Of a stretch of 36,761 nucleotides of DNA, positions 16,735-25,475 are shown in pieces. Below the pieces are notes generated by a model, which searched no databases, had not been told where the DNA came from, and worked only from the letters and a program-made list of their open reading frames with translations. The stretch comes from DYQY01 sp964643725 (lineage in GTDB: Bacteria > Margulisbacteria > Riflemargulisbacteria > GWF2-35-9 > DYQY01). Where the stretch lies: the NCBI GenBank assembly GCA_964643725.1, contig CAZXTL010000022.1, positions 1 to 36,761 of the forward strand, in the 5' to 3' direction. A program made the translations under genes and the position numbers. Every line of letters starts with the position of its first letter. Within the stretch, counting starts at the first letter, position 1.

Positions 16735-17949
16735 TTACAGTATTAATGCTTTAGGAATTGCTATTATAAATTTACAATTCCATGCTTTAACATAATCTAA
16801 TTGTTGTATGATTTCATTTTTTATATTCCAAGGAGTGATTAAGATATAATCTGGTTTAGTTTTTTTTATCTCATCAGGGTGTTTAACTTCAATATGTGAT
16901 CCAGGAAGGTATGTGTTTTGTTTATGTGGATTTAGATCGACTGAATAATCAATAAAATCTCTACTAATACCACAATAATTTAGTAAAGTATTACCTTTTG
17001 CAGAAGCACCATAAGCTACAATTGATTTCCCATTATTTTTTAGTTCAATTAGTAAGATTAATAAATTTCTTTTAGTTTCTTTTATTTGATTAGAGTATCT
17101 TGTATAAGTTTTTATGTCATTTAGTCCATATTCTTGTTCTTTTTGTATAAGCAGCGTTACTTTATTATCAATTTTTTTATTATCTTTGTTGTGGCAAGCA
17201 TAAATTCTTAAAGATCCTCCGTGTGTAGTCAATTCTTCAACATCATAAATTTTCATTTCGTGTTTTTCAAAGAGTTTCAAAATAAACATAAATGAAAGAT
17301 AGGAATAATGTTCGTGATAAATAGTATCAAATTGATTAAATTTCATAATATTTAATAGATGCGGGAATTCTATAGTTACTGTTCCATTTGATTTTAATGC
17401 TTCTTTTATTCCTGCAACAAAGTTATTTATATCTGGGACATGAGCTAGAACATTATTCATACAGATTAAATCTGCTTTAGGTATTTTTTTAGATAAATCC
17501 AAACAAAAGAAATCAATTAATGTGCTTATGCCTTTAATGATTGCTACATCTGCAACGCTTTTGCATGGCTCAATCCCTAAATGTGGTATATTCCTTTCTT
17601 TAAAATATTGAAGCAAATATCCGTCGTTGCTAGCAATTTCAAGGACATGTGAATTTTCATTCAAATGTAATTTTTTGATAATCATATCAACATAACCTTT
17701 ACTATGTTCAAGCCAAGAAGAAGAAAAGGAACTAAAATATGCATAGTCATCAGTGAAAATTTGTTCTGAAGGGTTAAAGTCTAGGGTTTGAACGAGCTTA
17801 CAGTTATCACAGACGTATGTTATTAATGGATAGGTAACTTCTTCTTTATAAAAGTTTTCTTTTTTGATGTAGTTGTTAACAATTGGAGCCATATTTAAAT
17901 CGGCAAAAATTGTTTTTAATGTATTCTTACAAAATCTACACTTGTGCAT
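16735..17949 (-). CDS. NDP-sugar C-methyltransferase
   Basis: 404 residues with the three-part layout of TylCIII/NovU-type sugar C-methyltransferases. An N-terminal zinc-binding module has C4/C7 and C47/C50. The SAM-binding core has VLEIASNDGYLL (about residue 97). The C-terminal domain has SIVAYGASAKGNTLLNY and ends with ILITPWNIKNEI. Enzymes of this family add a methyl to carbon 3 of a 4-keto-6-deoxy nucleotide sugar to make branched sugars. The start overlaps the upstream reductase gene by 14 nt and has GGGAGG five bases upstream. The neighbouring epimerase and reductase agree with this pathway. Confidence 0.9.
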   Translation of the reverse strand: MHKCRFCKNTLKTIFADLNMAPIVNNYIKKENFYKEEVTYPLITYVCDNCKLVQTLDFNPSEQIFTDDYAYFSSFSSSWLEHSKGYVDMIIKKLHLNENSHVLEIASNDGYLLQYFKERNIPHLGIEPCKSVADVAIIKGISTLIDFFCLDLSKKIPKADLICMNNVLAHVPDINNFVAGIKEALKSNGTVTIEFPHLLNIMKFNQFDTIYHEHYSYLSFMFILKLFEKHEMKIYDVEELTTHGGSLRIYACHNKDNKKIDNKVTLLIQKEQEYGLNDIKTYTRYSNQIKETKRNLLILLIELKNNGKSIVAYGASAKGNTLLNYCGISRDFIDYSVDLNPHKQNTYLPGSHIEVKHPDEIKKTKPDYILITPWNIKNEIIQQLDYVKAWNCKFIIAIPKALIL

Positions 17950-18823
17950 TTATACCTCCCAATATTTCATTTATAGCTATATCTAAATTATATTTTATTT
18001 TGTAGCCTATTTCTTTAGTTAATCTAGAATTATTACCTATTATAATTGATGGTTGTTCAGTTGGCTCTTGTTTTATTATTAGATATTTTTCTTTATTAAG
18101 TTTTTTTGCGAATGCCATGGAATAATCTTTTAAAGAAATTCCGTTACCTGAGGATATATTAACACAACCAATAACATTAGAATTTAAAAAATCAACAAAA
18201 GCAGCTGCAATATCTTTAGTATACATATAATCTCTTATCAATGATCCATTATTCACTATTACTTCTTTATTTTGTGATAAATTATTTATTAAATGAGCTG
18301 TTAAGCGTTGGCTGTTTTCCCCAAAGCCGTAAACATAAAATATTCTACCCCAACCAAAAGATATATTATGCACTTTTGAAAATAATTCAGCCTTTTGTCT
18401 TAATTCATTTTTGCATTGGGCATATATTGATAATGGATTTAATTCATTAGTTTCTTTTATAGAAGTATTTGTAAATTTATATTCAAAACAAGTGCCGGCA
18501 AAAATAGCGCGAAGTCCTCCATTAGCTTGAAATTCTTTTAGCAAGACTAAGCTTGCATCAACAAAATTATAATTAATATTTGAGTTTAAATAATCACCTG
18601 TTGTTACCCAAGCAAGGTGCAAAAGATAAGTCGGCTTAATGTCGCAAAAAACTTTTTGTACATTTTTATAATCAAAAATGTCACAATGAATCCAAGTTAT
18701 GTTGCTGACAGGATTATTCTTTTCAATTGTTAGTGCATAGATTTTAAAGTTTTTAGCCAAAAGGGGAGATATGACATCCTTTCCTATTAGTCCAGTTGCT
18801 CCTGTTAGAATAATTTTATTCAT
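17936..18823 (-). CDS. NAD(P)-dependent nucleotide-sugar 4-ketoreductase/epimerase (extended SDR)
   Basis: 295 residues with the dinucleotide-binding motif GATGLIG at 8-14 and a Tyr-x3-Lys pair in SIYAQCKNELRQ (about 137). SDR enzymes with this layout reduce the 4-keto group of dTDP-sugars or epimerise them. Its place between a 3,5-epimerase and a C-methyltransferase fits a final 4-ketoreductase. Its ATG overlaps the stop of the epimerase gene (ATGA) and its end overlaps the C-methyltransferase start by 14 nt, so the three are coupled. The stereochemistry of the product cannot be read. Confidence 0.85.
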   Translation of the reverse strand: MNKIILTGATGLIGKDVISPLLAKNFKIYALTIEKNNPVSNITWIHCDIFDYKNVQKVFCDIKPTYLLHLAWVTTGDYLNSNINYNFVDASLVLLKEFQANGGLRAIFAGTCFEYKFTNTSIKETNELNPLSIYAQCKNELRQKAELFSKVHNISFGWGRIFYVYGFGENSQRLTAHLINNLSQNKEVIVNNGSLIRDYMYTKDIAAAFVDFLNSNVIGCVNISSGNGISLKDYSMAFAKKLNKEKYLIIKQEPTEQPSIIIGNNSRLTKEIGYKIKYNLDIAINEILGGINAQV

Positions 18824-19347
18824 AATAAATTATAAGAATTATCTCTTTCATTTATGATTCTTTTGTTACATTCAGGCCATTTTATATTGAGTTTTGGATC
18901 ATCCCAACGTATTCCACAAGTTGCATGGGGAGTATAATAATTATCCATTTGATAGTATATTATTGTTTCATCAATAATTGTTTGAAATCCTTGAGCAAAA
19001 TGCCTAGGTATATATAGAACTTTATTGTCATTTTTTTCTAAGGTTATTGCTTCCCAGTTTAAATATGTAGGAGATTCTTCTCTTAAATCAATAATAACAT
19101 CAATGAATTTTCCGTTTAAACAAGAAACAAGTTTTGCTTCGGAATACTTATCTTTTTGATAGTGCATTCCTCTAAGAGTTCCTTTATTATAATTTCTGGA
19201 AATATTACATTGGTAGATATTAAAATCTATACCAAGAGTACTCAGTTCTTTTTTACAAAATTGACGAGAAAATGTTCCTCGTTCATCCTCGTGTGGTTCA
19301 AGTTCAATCAAATATGCACCTTTAAGGTTAAGCTCATTATATTTCAT
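18820..19347 (-). CDS. dTDP-4-dehydrorhamnose 3,5-epimerase family (RmlC-like)
   Basis: 175 residues, a normal RmlC cupin. The catalytic His is present in LRGMHYQ (His62), as are Lys72 and the Tyr pair near 131-132, and the family ending GIRWDDP...IKWP. The usual GFAHGF motif reads HFAQGFQ, with Gln at 119 instead of His. First gene of the minus-strand operon for a C-methylated deoxysugar. The enzyme epimerises C3 and/or C5 of a 4-keto-6-deoxyhexose nucleotide. RmlA and RmlB, which would supply the substrate, are not in the window. Confidence 0.9.
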   Translation of the reverse strand: MKYNELNLKGAYLIELEPHEDERGTFSRQFCKKELSTLGIDFNIYQCNISRNYNKGTLRGMHYQKDKYSEAKLVSCLNGKFIDVIIDLREESPTYLNWEAITLEKNDNKVLYIPRHFAQGFQTIIDETIIYYQMDNYYTPHATCGIRWDDPKLNIKWPECNKRIINERDNSYNLL

Positions 19348-19354
19348 AATTATG

Positions 19355-19383
19355 TCTCAAGGTGTATTGTAACATTCTTGAGA
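19355..19383. repeat. 7-bp inverted repeat over the epimerase operon promoter
   Basis: TCTCAAG (19355-19361) and CTTGAGA (19377-19383) flank 15 nt that contain the predicted -10 of the minus-strand operon. The position suits a repressor operator. Confidence 0.35.
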
Positions 19384-19394
19384 AAATTTGTTTA
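19366..19394 (-). promoter_or_regulatory. putative promoter of the C-methyl sugar operon
   Basis: On the minus strand TAAACA (19389-19394), 17 nt, TACAAT (19366-19371). The predicted leader is about 11 nt without a Shine-Dalgarno. The rest of the 312-nt divergent gap (19348-19659) holds one other promoter-like pair (19575-19604) and no convincing gene. Confidence 0.45.
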
Positions 19395-19574
19395 TAATAT
19401 ATATTTGAGTCGCTTTATGCAACAAAAAAGATATGTATTGGTAATTTAAGAATAATACTCATTTTTGGATTTAGAAAATATGGTTAGACTATGTCCGGAG
19501 CTGGATTAAAACAAGAAGAAGATATTTTATATAAGTTTCTGGTATATATAGATCTTTGTTAAAGTTGCAATTGT

Positions 19575-19604
19575 TAAACAATTTACATCGTTTTAGTATA
19601 TAAT
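19575..19604 (+). promoter_or_regulatory. putative promoter for the rightward glycan genes
   Basis: TAAACA (19575-19580), 18 nt, then TATAAT (19599-19604), a perfect -10. It lies about 55 nt upstream of the ATG at 19660, which has AAGGGGA as a ribosome site. Confidence 0.45.
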
Positions 19605-19659
19605 ATTTTTTAGATTACAATAAATATGTGGTTGTATATTTTATTGAAGGGGAATTATT

Positions 19660-20352
19660 ATGAGGATAGAGCTTAGTGTAATTATACCGGCATATATGGA
19701 AGAAGAAAATTTAAGGATTCTATTGCCTAGAATTAGTAGAGTCTTAGGTAAAATCGGTTGTGTTTTTGAATGTATAATAGTAGATAGCAATGAAAGACTT
19801 GATGATACAGAATTAGTTTGCATAGAAAATAATTTTAAATATGTATCCAGAGAAGGTACTGATTCTTATGGTGATGCAGTTAGGACAGGAATTAAATTTG
19901 CTAAAGGTAAGTATATAATATTTATGGATGCGGATGGATCTCATTCTCCTGAATTTATACAAGATTTATATAAAAAGAGAGACTTTGCTGATGTTATTAT
20001 TGCTTCACGTTATATCAGACAGGGCAATAGTGATAATTCCTTAATACTTAAGGCTATGAGTAGGGCTCTTAATATATCTTATTCTCTTGTTTTTGGTATT
20101 AATGCAAAGGATATTTCTAATAGTTTCAAATTATATAATGCAGATGTCTTTAATAAAATTAATTTAGTGTCTTCTAATTTTGATATTATTCAAGAGATAT
20201 TAATAAAGGCACGCAGAAATAAAGTTTCATTATCTATTTTGGAAGTTCCATACACTTTTAAACAGAGAATGTTTGGTAGAACAAAAAGGAATTTATTGCT
20301 TTTTATGTTGGGTTATTTTATAACAATGATAAAGCTAAGACTTAGCAGATGA
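19660..20352 (+). CDS. GT2 glycosyltransferase, polyprenyl-phosphate mannose synthase (DPM1)-like
   Basis: 230 residues. Motifs follow dolichol-phosphate mannose synthases: LSVIIPAYMEEENL near residue 5, CIIVDSNERLDDT near 38, DSYGDAVRTGI near 68, and FMDADGSHSPEFI near 88. The second Asp of the usual VDDxS is Ser-Asn here (VDSNE), a departure from the standard nucleotide-binding motif. The protein ends with a hydrophobic stretch (about 207-222). Expected product: a polyprenyl-phosphate hexose for GT-C transferases. A second such synthase is at 10980, so two lipid-phosphate sugars may be made. Confidence 0.83.
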   Translation: MRIELSVIIPAYMEEENLRILLPRISRVLGKIGCVFECIIVDSNERLDDTELVCIENNFKYVSREGTDSYGDAVRTGIKFAKGKYIIFMDADGSHSPEFIQDLYKKRDFADVIIASRYIRQGNSDNSLILKAMSRALNISYSLVFGINAKDISNSFKLYNADVFNKINLVSSNFDIIQEILIKARRNKVSLSILEVPYTFKQRMFGRTKRNLLLFMLGYFITMIKLRLSR

Positions 20353-20448
20353 TTGCAACAGTAACAATTACAGTAGTTACAATTATTAATTAAAATGAAG
20401 TACACGTCTATTATTAAAAATCAAATTTTTTGGTTGTGAGGTAATTAA

Positions 20449-21849
20449 GTGAAAACACTATTAATTTATTGTGTTGATAAAACTAGGATATATCCAGGGG
20501 ATGCCTTATATCGTGATTATAGAGTATTATATCCTTTTTTTAATCGGTATATTTTCGTAGGTAGAAGCTTAAAAAACTATAATTCATCTAGTATAAGATT
20601 TGTTAATATAAAGGAATTAGATATAGGCTCTATTTTCGATAATATAAATGAGAAAGTAGATGTTTTTATTAATGGGGACACAGGGGTCATTAACCTTGAA
20701 AGTATCATTATTCCTAAGTTCTTTGTAATAGCTGATTCTCATTTTGAATTTATGATGGTGAAAAGTGCCATTAGTTATTTGAAAAAAGAGACTTACGATG
20801 GTGTAATAGTTTATGCAAAACCTGAGCATGGTCGTTTCTTTTGGGAGAAGAATATCAAAACATTTTTTTGGCCTTGGGTTAGTACAAATACTTTGTCTGA
20901 AGTAGATGAAAATAATAGGGAATTTGATGTTGTATATATAGGGCACAGATTGAGTACAGTTAACATTAGGGTGAATAATATGTTGACCTATATTGAGACA
21001 AACACTAGAACTAATAATATAAAGTTTCAATTTTTCCAGCATACAGGATATGAGAATTATTTAAGGATATTAAAGAAAACAAGAATTGCAATTTGTTGTA
21101 CTTCCAATAGTCAATTTACACCACAAATTTATCTTATGATGCAGTCAGGAGCATTATGTTTGTTAGATAGGCCATCAAAAATATCTTTTATTAATAAGTT
21201 TTTTGTAGAAGGTGTTCACTACGTTGGCTGGTCAAGTTTTGAAGAGTTATTGCAAAAGATTTTATATTTTAGTTTACACAATGAAGAGTCCGAAATAATT
21301 GCAAAAGCAGGAAAAAAGATAGCCTCACAATGTTTTGCCTCTTATCAAGAGGAGAGCATTATGGATAAAATGAGAAACATGTCCTTTAAGGATATGATGG
21401 ATAATTATGGCATTAAAGAGTTAATTAATAACAAAAACACCCTTAATAGTGCTATTAGATTAGAAATTTATGATGTTGTACAGCGACTTCATCAATATTA
21501 TGAGTCTGTTGGGGTTGTTATTGAGGGAGAAGGATTGCAGTGTCTTGCAAAAGATTTTATAGATTTACCAAGAGTACATATTGTTGAGCCAACAGACAAA
21601 ATGGATGTAATGCTTTTTGTTGCAGAAAGTAAGTCTGCTTTTTATCGTTCAGGAATTAGAGAAAAGGGTATCGACTATTTTTTATTTACTGAAAAGAGTG
21701 CATTAAGTGGAGTTAGTTTTTTTGTGAACAAATGTAAGTTTTTTTGGATTAATTTCCTGTTTACAATTGATAGGTTTTTTAAGACAACATTTTATCTTGG
21801 GTATATTTATCCAAAGTTTGATGTATATGAAAAAATAGAGGTTTATTAG
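20449..21849 (+). CDS. CgeB-like GT-B glycosyltransferase with C-terminal extension
   Basis: 466 residues from GTG 20449, with GAGG upstream. The central part (about 160-320) resembles the glycosyl transferase 1-like domain of CgeB/spore-maturation-type proteins: FDVVYIGHR, then YENYLRILKKTRIAICC, TPQIYLMMQSGALCLLD and FVEGVHYVGW. The N-terminal half (about 1-155) would be the acceptor domain. About 130 residues at the C-terminus (from about 330) are not recognised and include a hydrophobic patch near 425-445. The stop overlaps the next GTG start by one base, so it is translationally coupled to the GT9 gene. Confidence 0.65.
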   Translation: MKTLLIYCVDKTRIYPGDALYRDYRVLYPFFNRYIFVGRSLKNYNSSSIRFVNIKELDIGSIFDNINEKVDVFINGDTGVINLESIIIPKFFVIADSHFEFMMVKSAISYLKKETYDGVIVYAKPEHGRFFWEKNIKTFFWPWVSTNTLSEVDENNREFDVVYIGHRLSTVNIRVNNMLTYIETNTRTNNIKFQFFQHTGYENYLRILKKTRIAICCTSNSQFTPQIYLMMQSGALCLLDRPSKISFINKFFVEGVHYVGWSSFEELLQKILYFSLHNEESEIIAKAGKKIASQCFASYQEESIMDKMRNMSFKDMMDNYGIKELINNKNTLNSAIRLEIYDVVQRLHQYYESVGVVIEGEGLQCLAKDFIDLPRVHIVEPTDKMDVMLFVAESKSAFYRSGIREKGIDYFLFTEKSALSGVSFFVNKCKFFWINFLFTIDRFFKTTFYLGYIYPKFDVYEKIEVY

Positions 21850-22985
21850 TGATAGAGTATAAGCAGATATATAGATTTCTTTTTAATATTGGTTTAGCAG
21901 TTCTTTCTTTTTTTATTAGAAGAAAGGCTGTAAAGGTAGTTCCAGAAAATGTTAAGAGAATATTGATTATTAATATTTATACAGGATATGGAGAGATACT
22001 TATGTCTACTCCTATGATTGCAGAGACCAGGAGAATATTTAAGAATGCTAATATTGATTGTTTAGTTGGGTCAGAGTGGTCATCTGAGATTTTATTTAAT
22101 AACCCTAATATTAATGCGGTATATATAAGGAATAAAGGCAATATTTCTTTATTGAGAAAGAAGAAATATGATGTAGTATTCTGCTTAAATACTGGGATAA
22201 AGAATATTCTTTTTGCTTGGTGTTTCAAACACCGGATATTGTCTGGAATAGACACAAATAATTCAGGTTTTTTGTTGAATTTTAAGTTTAAGAGAGTTCC
22301 TGGTGATAAGATCCATGAAGTTTACAGCTATTTAGGAGTTTTAAAATCAATGGGGTTTGATGTCAGAGGCAATAAAGGAATGGAAATATATCTCAGTGAT
22401 AATGAAGTTAAATCTTATGAAAATAATAACGGTGATTTTGGGAATTCAGACCGAATTGTCTTATTTGCAAGTTGTTCAGAGAATGTGTCTATTGATTTGC
22501 TTTCTCTCAAGAATCTAAGTATAGATAAATATATTTCATTAGTTGAATCTCTTATAAAAAAATATGAAGTATGCTTGATAGGCGGTAAAAATGATGTAGA
22601 GTTTGTGAATAAAATTGAAGAAGCCATTGTTGATAAGACTAGAGTAAAGAACTATTGTGGAGAATTTAACTTACGGGAAACAGCAATTTTTCTGAAAAAA
22701 AGCAAGGTATTAATTACTAATGACTCTGGACCCATGCATCTTGCTGCTGCAGTAAAAACAAAAACAATAACATTTTTCGGGCCAACTAATAATGAAACAT
22801 TAATGCCTTTGGTAGGCGAACATGTAGCAATATATGCTAAGGATGACTGTCGTCCGTGGGAAAGTTGGACTAAAGGTAATTGCCGTCCATGCCATCTTTC
22901 TCATTTTCCTTCTACAATTATTAATTGTAAATCAAGGGATTGTATGTGTAAAATAGAGGTGGGGGAAGTATTGAAAGTAATATGA
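21849..22985 (+). CDS. GT9 heptosyltransferase-family protein 1
   Basis: 378 residues, GTG start coupled to the preceding stop. It has the GT9 (WaaC/WaaF/RfaF) layout: N-terminal ILIINIYTGYGEILMSTPMI, then paired Rossmann domains, with the nucleotide-sugar-binding stretch TNDSGPMHLAAAVKTKTITF and FGPTN near residue 300. GT9 enzymes add heptose or other sugars to the LPS core. The C-terminal 60 residues are Cys-rich (six Cys in about 40 residues), as often seen in this family. Its stop overlaps the next methyltransferase start by 4 nt. Heptose as substrate is family knowledge, not shown here. Confidence 0.88.
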   Translation: MIEYKQIYRFLFNIGLAVLSFFIRRKAVKVVPENVKRILIINIYTGYGEILMSTPMIAETRRIFKNANIDCLVGSEWSSEILFNNPNINAVYIRNKGNISLLRKKKYDVVFCLNTGIKNILFAWCFKHRILSGIDTNNSGFLLNFKFKRVPGDKIHEVYSYLGVLKSMGFDVRGNKGMEIYLSDNEVKSYENNNGDFGNSDRIVLFASCSENVSIDLLSLKNLSIDKYISLVESLIKKYEVCLIGGKNDVEFVNKIEEAIVDKTRVKNYCGEFNLRETAIFLKKSKVLITNDSGPMHLAAAVKTKTITFFGPTNNETLMPLVGEHVAIYAKDDCRPWESWTKGNCRPCHLSHFPSTIINCKSRDCMCKIEVGEVLKVI

Positions 22986-23686
22986 TAAATAAAATTGAAT
23001 CAGGTATTTATCCAGATAGTTATTATAATAATTCTTATAACGGAAGGCACAAAAAAAAAGTGGAAGTTCCTTCGAAATTAGATTTTTCTAAGTCATTTCT
23101 TGATGTTTTTTTTGCACTTCCTGTTAATGCAAAAGTATTGGATTATGGGTGTGGTAGAGGTGGCTTTTTGAAGTCTTTACATTATTGGCGTCCAGATTTG
23201 GATTATTATGGTGTTGATATATCTGATGTTGGGAAGTTCTTGCCTGATTTTGTTGAGTTTAAGAACATTTTGAAAGAAAAATGTCAGTTTGAAGGTGTAG
23301 AATTTGATTTAGTTATTTGTTCACATGTATTAGAACATGTCCAATATCCTTTAGACATAGTAAGTGAAATATATTCATTATTAAAGAAAGATTGCTATTG
23401 TTATGCTTTAGCACCATCAAATAGGTCCATTTTTGCAATAGCTATGAATTTTTGGGGAGATTACGGTCACATTAGAGCTTTTAATAAATTTGGATTTAGG
23501 CGACTGTTTGGAGATGCTGGTTTCTTTGTAGAGAAAGTATGTATTATTCGTAGTCTGAAGTCCTTTCTTGCTCTTCCTTATTTAATTATAAAGCCTTTGT
23601 TTGCTTTTAATTTTCGGGCATGGACTACTATTTGGGACGATGTGATTTTGGGATGGACTGTAATGATTTTGGCTAGGAAAGATTAG
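22982..23686 (+). CDS. class I SAM-dependent methyltransferase
   Basis: 234 residues with a methyltransferase 11/23-type core: motif I VLDYGCGRGGFLKSL (about 51-65), an acidic strand end in YGVDIS, and motif IV VICSHVLEHVQYP (about 112-124). It starts with an ATG overlapping the GT9 gene by 4 nt. A similar protein is encoded at 29888. A sugar or glycan O-methyltransferase is the most likely role given the context; the substrate is unknown. Confidence 0.82.
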   Translation: MINKIESGIYPDSYYNNSYNGRHKKKVEVPSKLDFSKSFLDVFFALPVNAKVLDYGCGRGGFLKSLHYWRPDLDYYGVDISDVGKFLPDFVEFKNILKEKCQFEGVEFDLVICSHVLEHVQYPLDIVSEIYSLLKKDCYCYALAPSNRSIFAIAMNFWGDYGHIRAFNKFGFRRLFGDAGFFVEKVCIIRSLKSFLALPYLIIKPLFAFNFRAWTTIWDDVILGWTVMILARKD

Positions 23687-23691
23687 GTATA

Positions 23692-24561
23692 ATGGTATTT
23701 TTTAGGAAAATTAGAACTTTTTTTAAGGTAATTATTTCTTTTCCTCAGCATTTAGACGTGCTTAAAACTATTAATGTAAACTTAATTTATTCTGAATTAA
23801 GAAGGTTAAAAGAAAGTGAAAAATATGGTGATAGAAAATGTTTGATTAGATTTGGTCACAAAATGTATTCTCAGAATGAAGAAGATGGGATGATTAAAGA
23901 GATATTTAATAGAATTGGTTATGGAAATAAATGCTTTGTGGAAATTGGTATTCAGAATGGTTTGGAATGTAATACCGCATCCTTACTTTTTGACGGATGG
24001 AAGGGGCTTTGGATTGAAGGAAGCACATCTTGTGTAAACCAAATTAAACAAAATTATGCAGCCATTATAAATTCTGGTAGGTTGGCAGTAGTAAATTCTT
24101 TTGTGAATAAAGACAATGTTAATAATATAATTAGTTCGAATATTAATGAATCAGAAATAGATTTGTTGTCTATTGATATCGATAGTAATGATTATTATAT
24201 ATTTGATGCTATTTCATGTATTTCTCCAAGAGTTGTGGTAATTGAGTATAATTCCAAATTTTATCCTCCTATACAGTATTGTATGAAGTATCAAGAGAAT
24301 TCTGGTTGGCAAGGTGATGATAATTTTGGTGCATCATTGAAGTTCTTAGAAATTAAATTTAAGGAGAAAGGATACTCTTTGGTTGGTTGTGATATTGTTG
24401 GAGCTAATGCATTTTTTGTTAGAAGTAATCTGGTAGGCAAACTTTTTCTTGAACCTTTTACCGCTGAGAATCATTTCGAGGCACCTAAGTATCACTTGTC
24501 AGGTTTTCCTGTTGGACATAAACCTTGTCATAAAACTTTAGAAAATAATAGCACTTTCTAA
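23692..24561 (+). CDS. FkbM-like methyltransferase-fold protein
   Basis: 289 residues. The stretch RFGHKMYSQNEEDGMIKEIF (about 59-78) followed by CFVEIGIQNGLECNTASLL (SAM-loop position) and IDLLSIDIDSNDYYIFD is typical of proteins in surface-glycan clusters annotated as FkbM-like methyltransferases. The glycine-rich SAM motif (EIGIQNGLE) is weaker than in standard enzymes, so catalysis as a methyltransferase is not certain. It begins 5 nt after the previous gene and is in the same transcription unit. Confidence 0.65.
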   Translation: MVFFRKIRTFFKVIISFPQHLDVLKTINVNLIYSELRRLKESEKYGDRKCLIRFGHKMYSQNEEDGMIKEIFNRIGYGNKCFVEIGIQNGLECNTASLLFDGWKGLWIEGSTSCVNQIKQNYAAIINSGRLAVVNSFVNKDNVNNIISSNINESEIDLLSIDIDSNDYYIFDAISCISPRVVVIEYNSKFYPPIQYCMKYQENSGWQGDDNFGASLKFLEIKFKEKGYSLVGCDIVGANAFFVRSNLVGKLFLEPFTAENHFEAPKYHLSGFPVGHKPCHKTLENNSTF

Positions 24562-24578
24562 GTGGGGGAGGGCAATGT

Positions 24579-25475
24579 ATGAATGTATTGTTGACTGGTG
24601 CTACAGGTTTTTTAGGTAGCAAAGTATTACATTCCATAATTAACGATTATTCTTCAATTTTTAATTCAAATATAGACGTAACCATCTTGAAAAGAAGTTT
24701 TTCTGATTGTAGGAGGATAGAAAGCGTATTAGACAGGATTTCAGTTTTTGATGTAGATAAAATGCCAATCAAAGACTTGTTTTCAATTAAATCCTTTGAT
24801 TTGATTATTCATTGTGCAACAAATTATGGAAGACATCATGAAACAAGACTAAATATACTTGAATCAAATTTATTTTTACCACTACAGTTAATGGAACTTG
24901 GATTGGAGAATGGGCTAAAGTATTTTATTAATACAGATACGGTTTTGGATAAAAGAGTAAGTGAGTATTCGTTATCCAAGAATCAATTTTATGACTGGTT
25001 GTATTCTTATCATAAAAAGTTGACTTGTATTAATGTTAAGTTGGAACATTTTTATGGTGCATTTGATAATGACTCTAAGTTTATTACTAAAATAGTGAGA
25101 GAACTGAAAAATGGTAGTATGCATATTGATTTAACAAGCGGAGAACAGAAGCGCGATTTTATATATATAGATGATGTTGTTTCAGCTTTTCAGACAATAA
25201 TTAGGAACATAGAAAAAATGAGTATTGGTATGTATAATTTTGAAATAGGTACTGGTACAACAACATCGATAAAAGATGTTGTCATGTTAATAAAAAGAAT
25301 TACTGGAAATAATACTACAAGATTAAATTTTGGGGCATTATCATATAGGGAAAATGAATTAATGGATGTTAAGTTAAATTTAGCTCCTATTAAATCCTTA
25401 GGATGGGATTCAATGGTTTCGTTAGATAATGGACTGAGGGAATTAATTGTATTAGAAGGGGCCGTTTGTAAATGA
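24579..25475 (+). CDS. CDP-paratose/abequose synthase-like reductase (SDR)
   Basis: 298 residues, the size of RfbS/RfbJ enzymes. NAD(P)-binding GATGFLG is at 7-13 and the catalytic Tyr130-x3-Lys134 lies in SEYSLSKNQF. These enzymes reduce CDP-3,6-dideoxy-4-keto-glucose to CDP-paratose or CDP-abequose. The assignment rests mainly on the gene directly downstream (4-nt overlap), a clear CDP-paratose 2-epimerase, whose substrate this enzyme would make. GGGGGAGGG precedes the start. If it acts as a paratose synthase the pair makes CDP-tyvelose; other 4-ketoreductions are possible. Confidence 0.72.
   Translation: MNVLLTGATGFLGSKVLHSIINDYSSIFNSNIDVTILKRSFSDCRRIESVLDRISVFDVDKMPIKDLFSIKSFDLIIHCATNYGRHHETRLNILESNLFLPLQLMELGLENGLKYFINTDTVLDKRVSEYSLSKNQFYDWLYSYHKKLTCINVKLEHFYGAFDNDSKFITKIVRELKNGSMHIDLTSGEQKRDFIYIDDVVSAFQTIIRNIEKMSIGMYNFEIGTGTTTSIKDVVMLIKRITGNNTTRLNFGALSYRENELMDVKLNLAPIKSLGWDSMVSLDNGLRELIVLEGAVCK

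Noticed and set aside
19491..19562. 23-codon frame starting MSGAGLKQEEDILYK in the divergent gap
   Set aside because: Too short, no ribosome site and no recognisable similarity; could be chance or a remnant.
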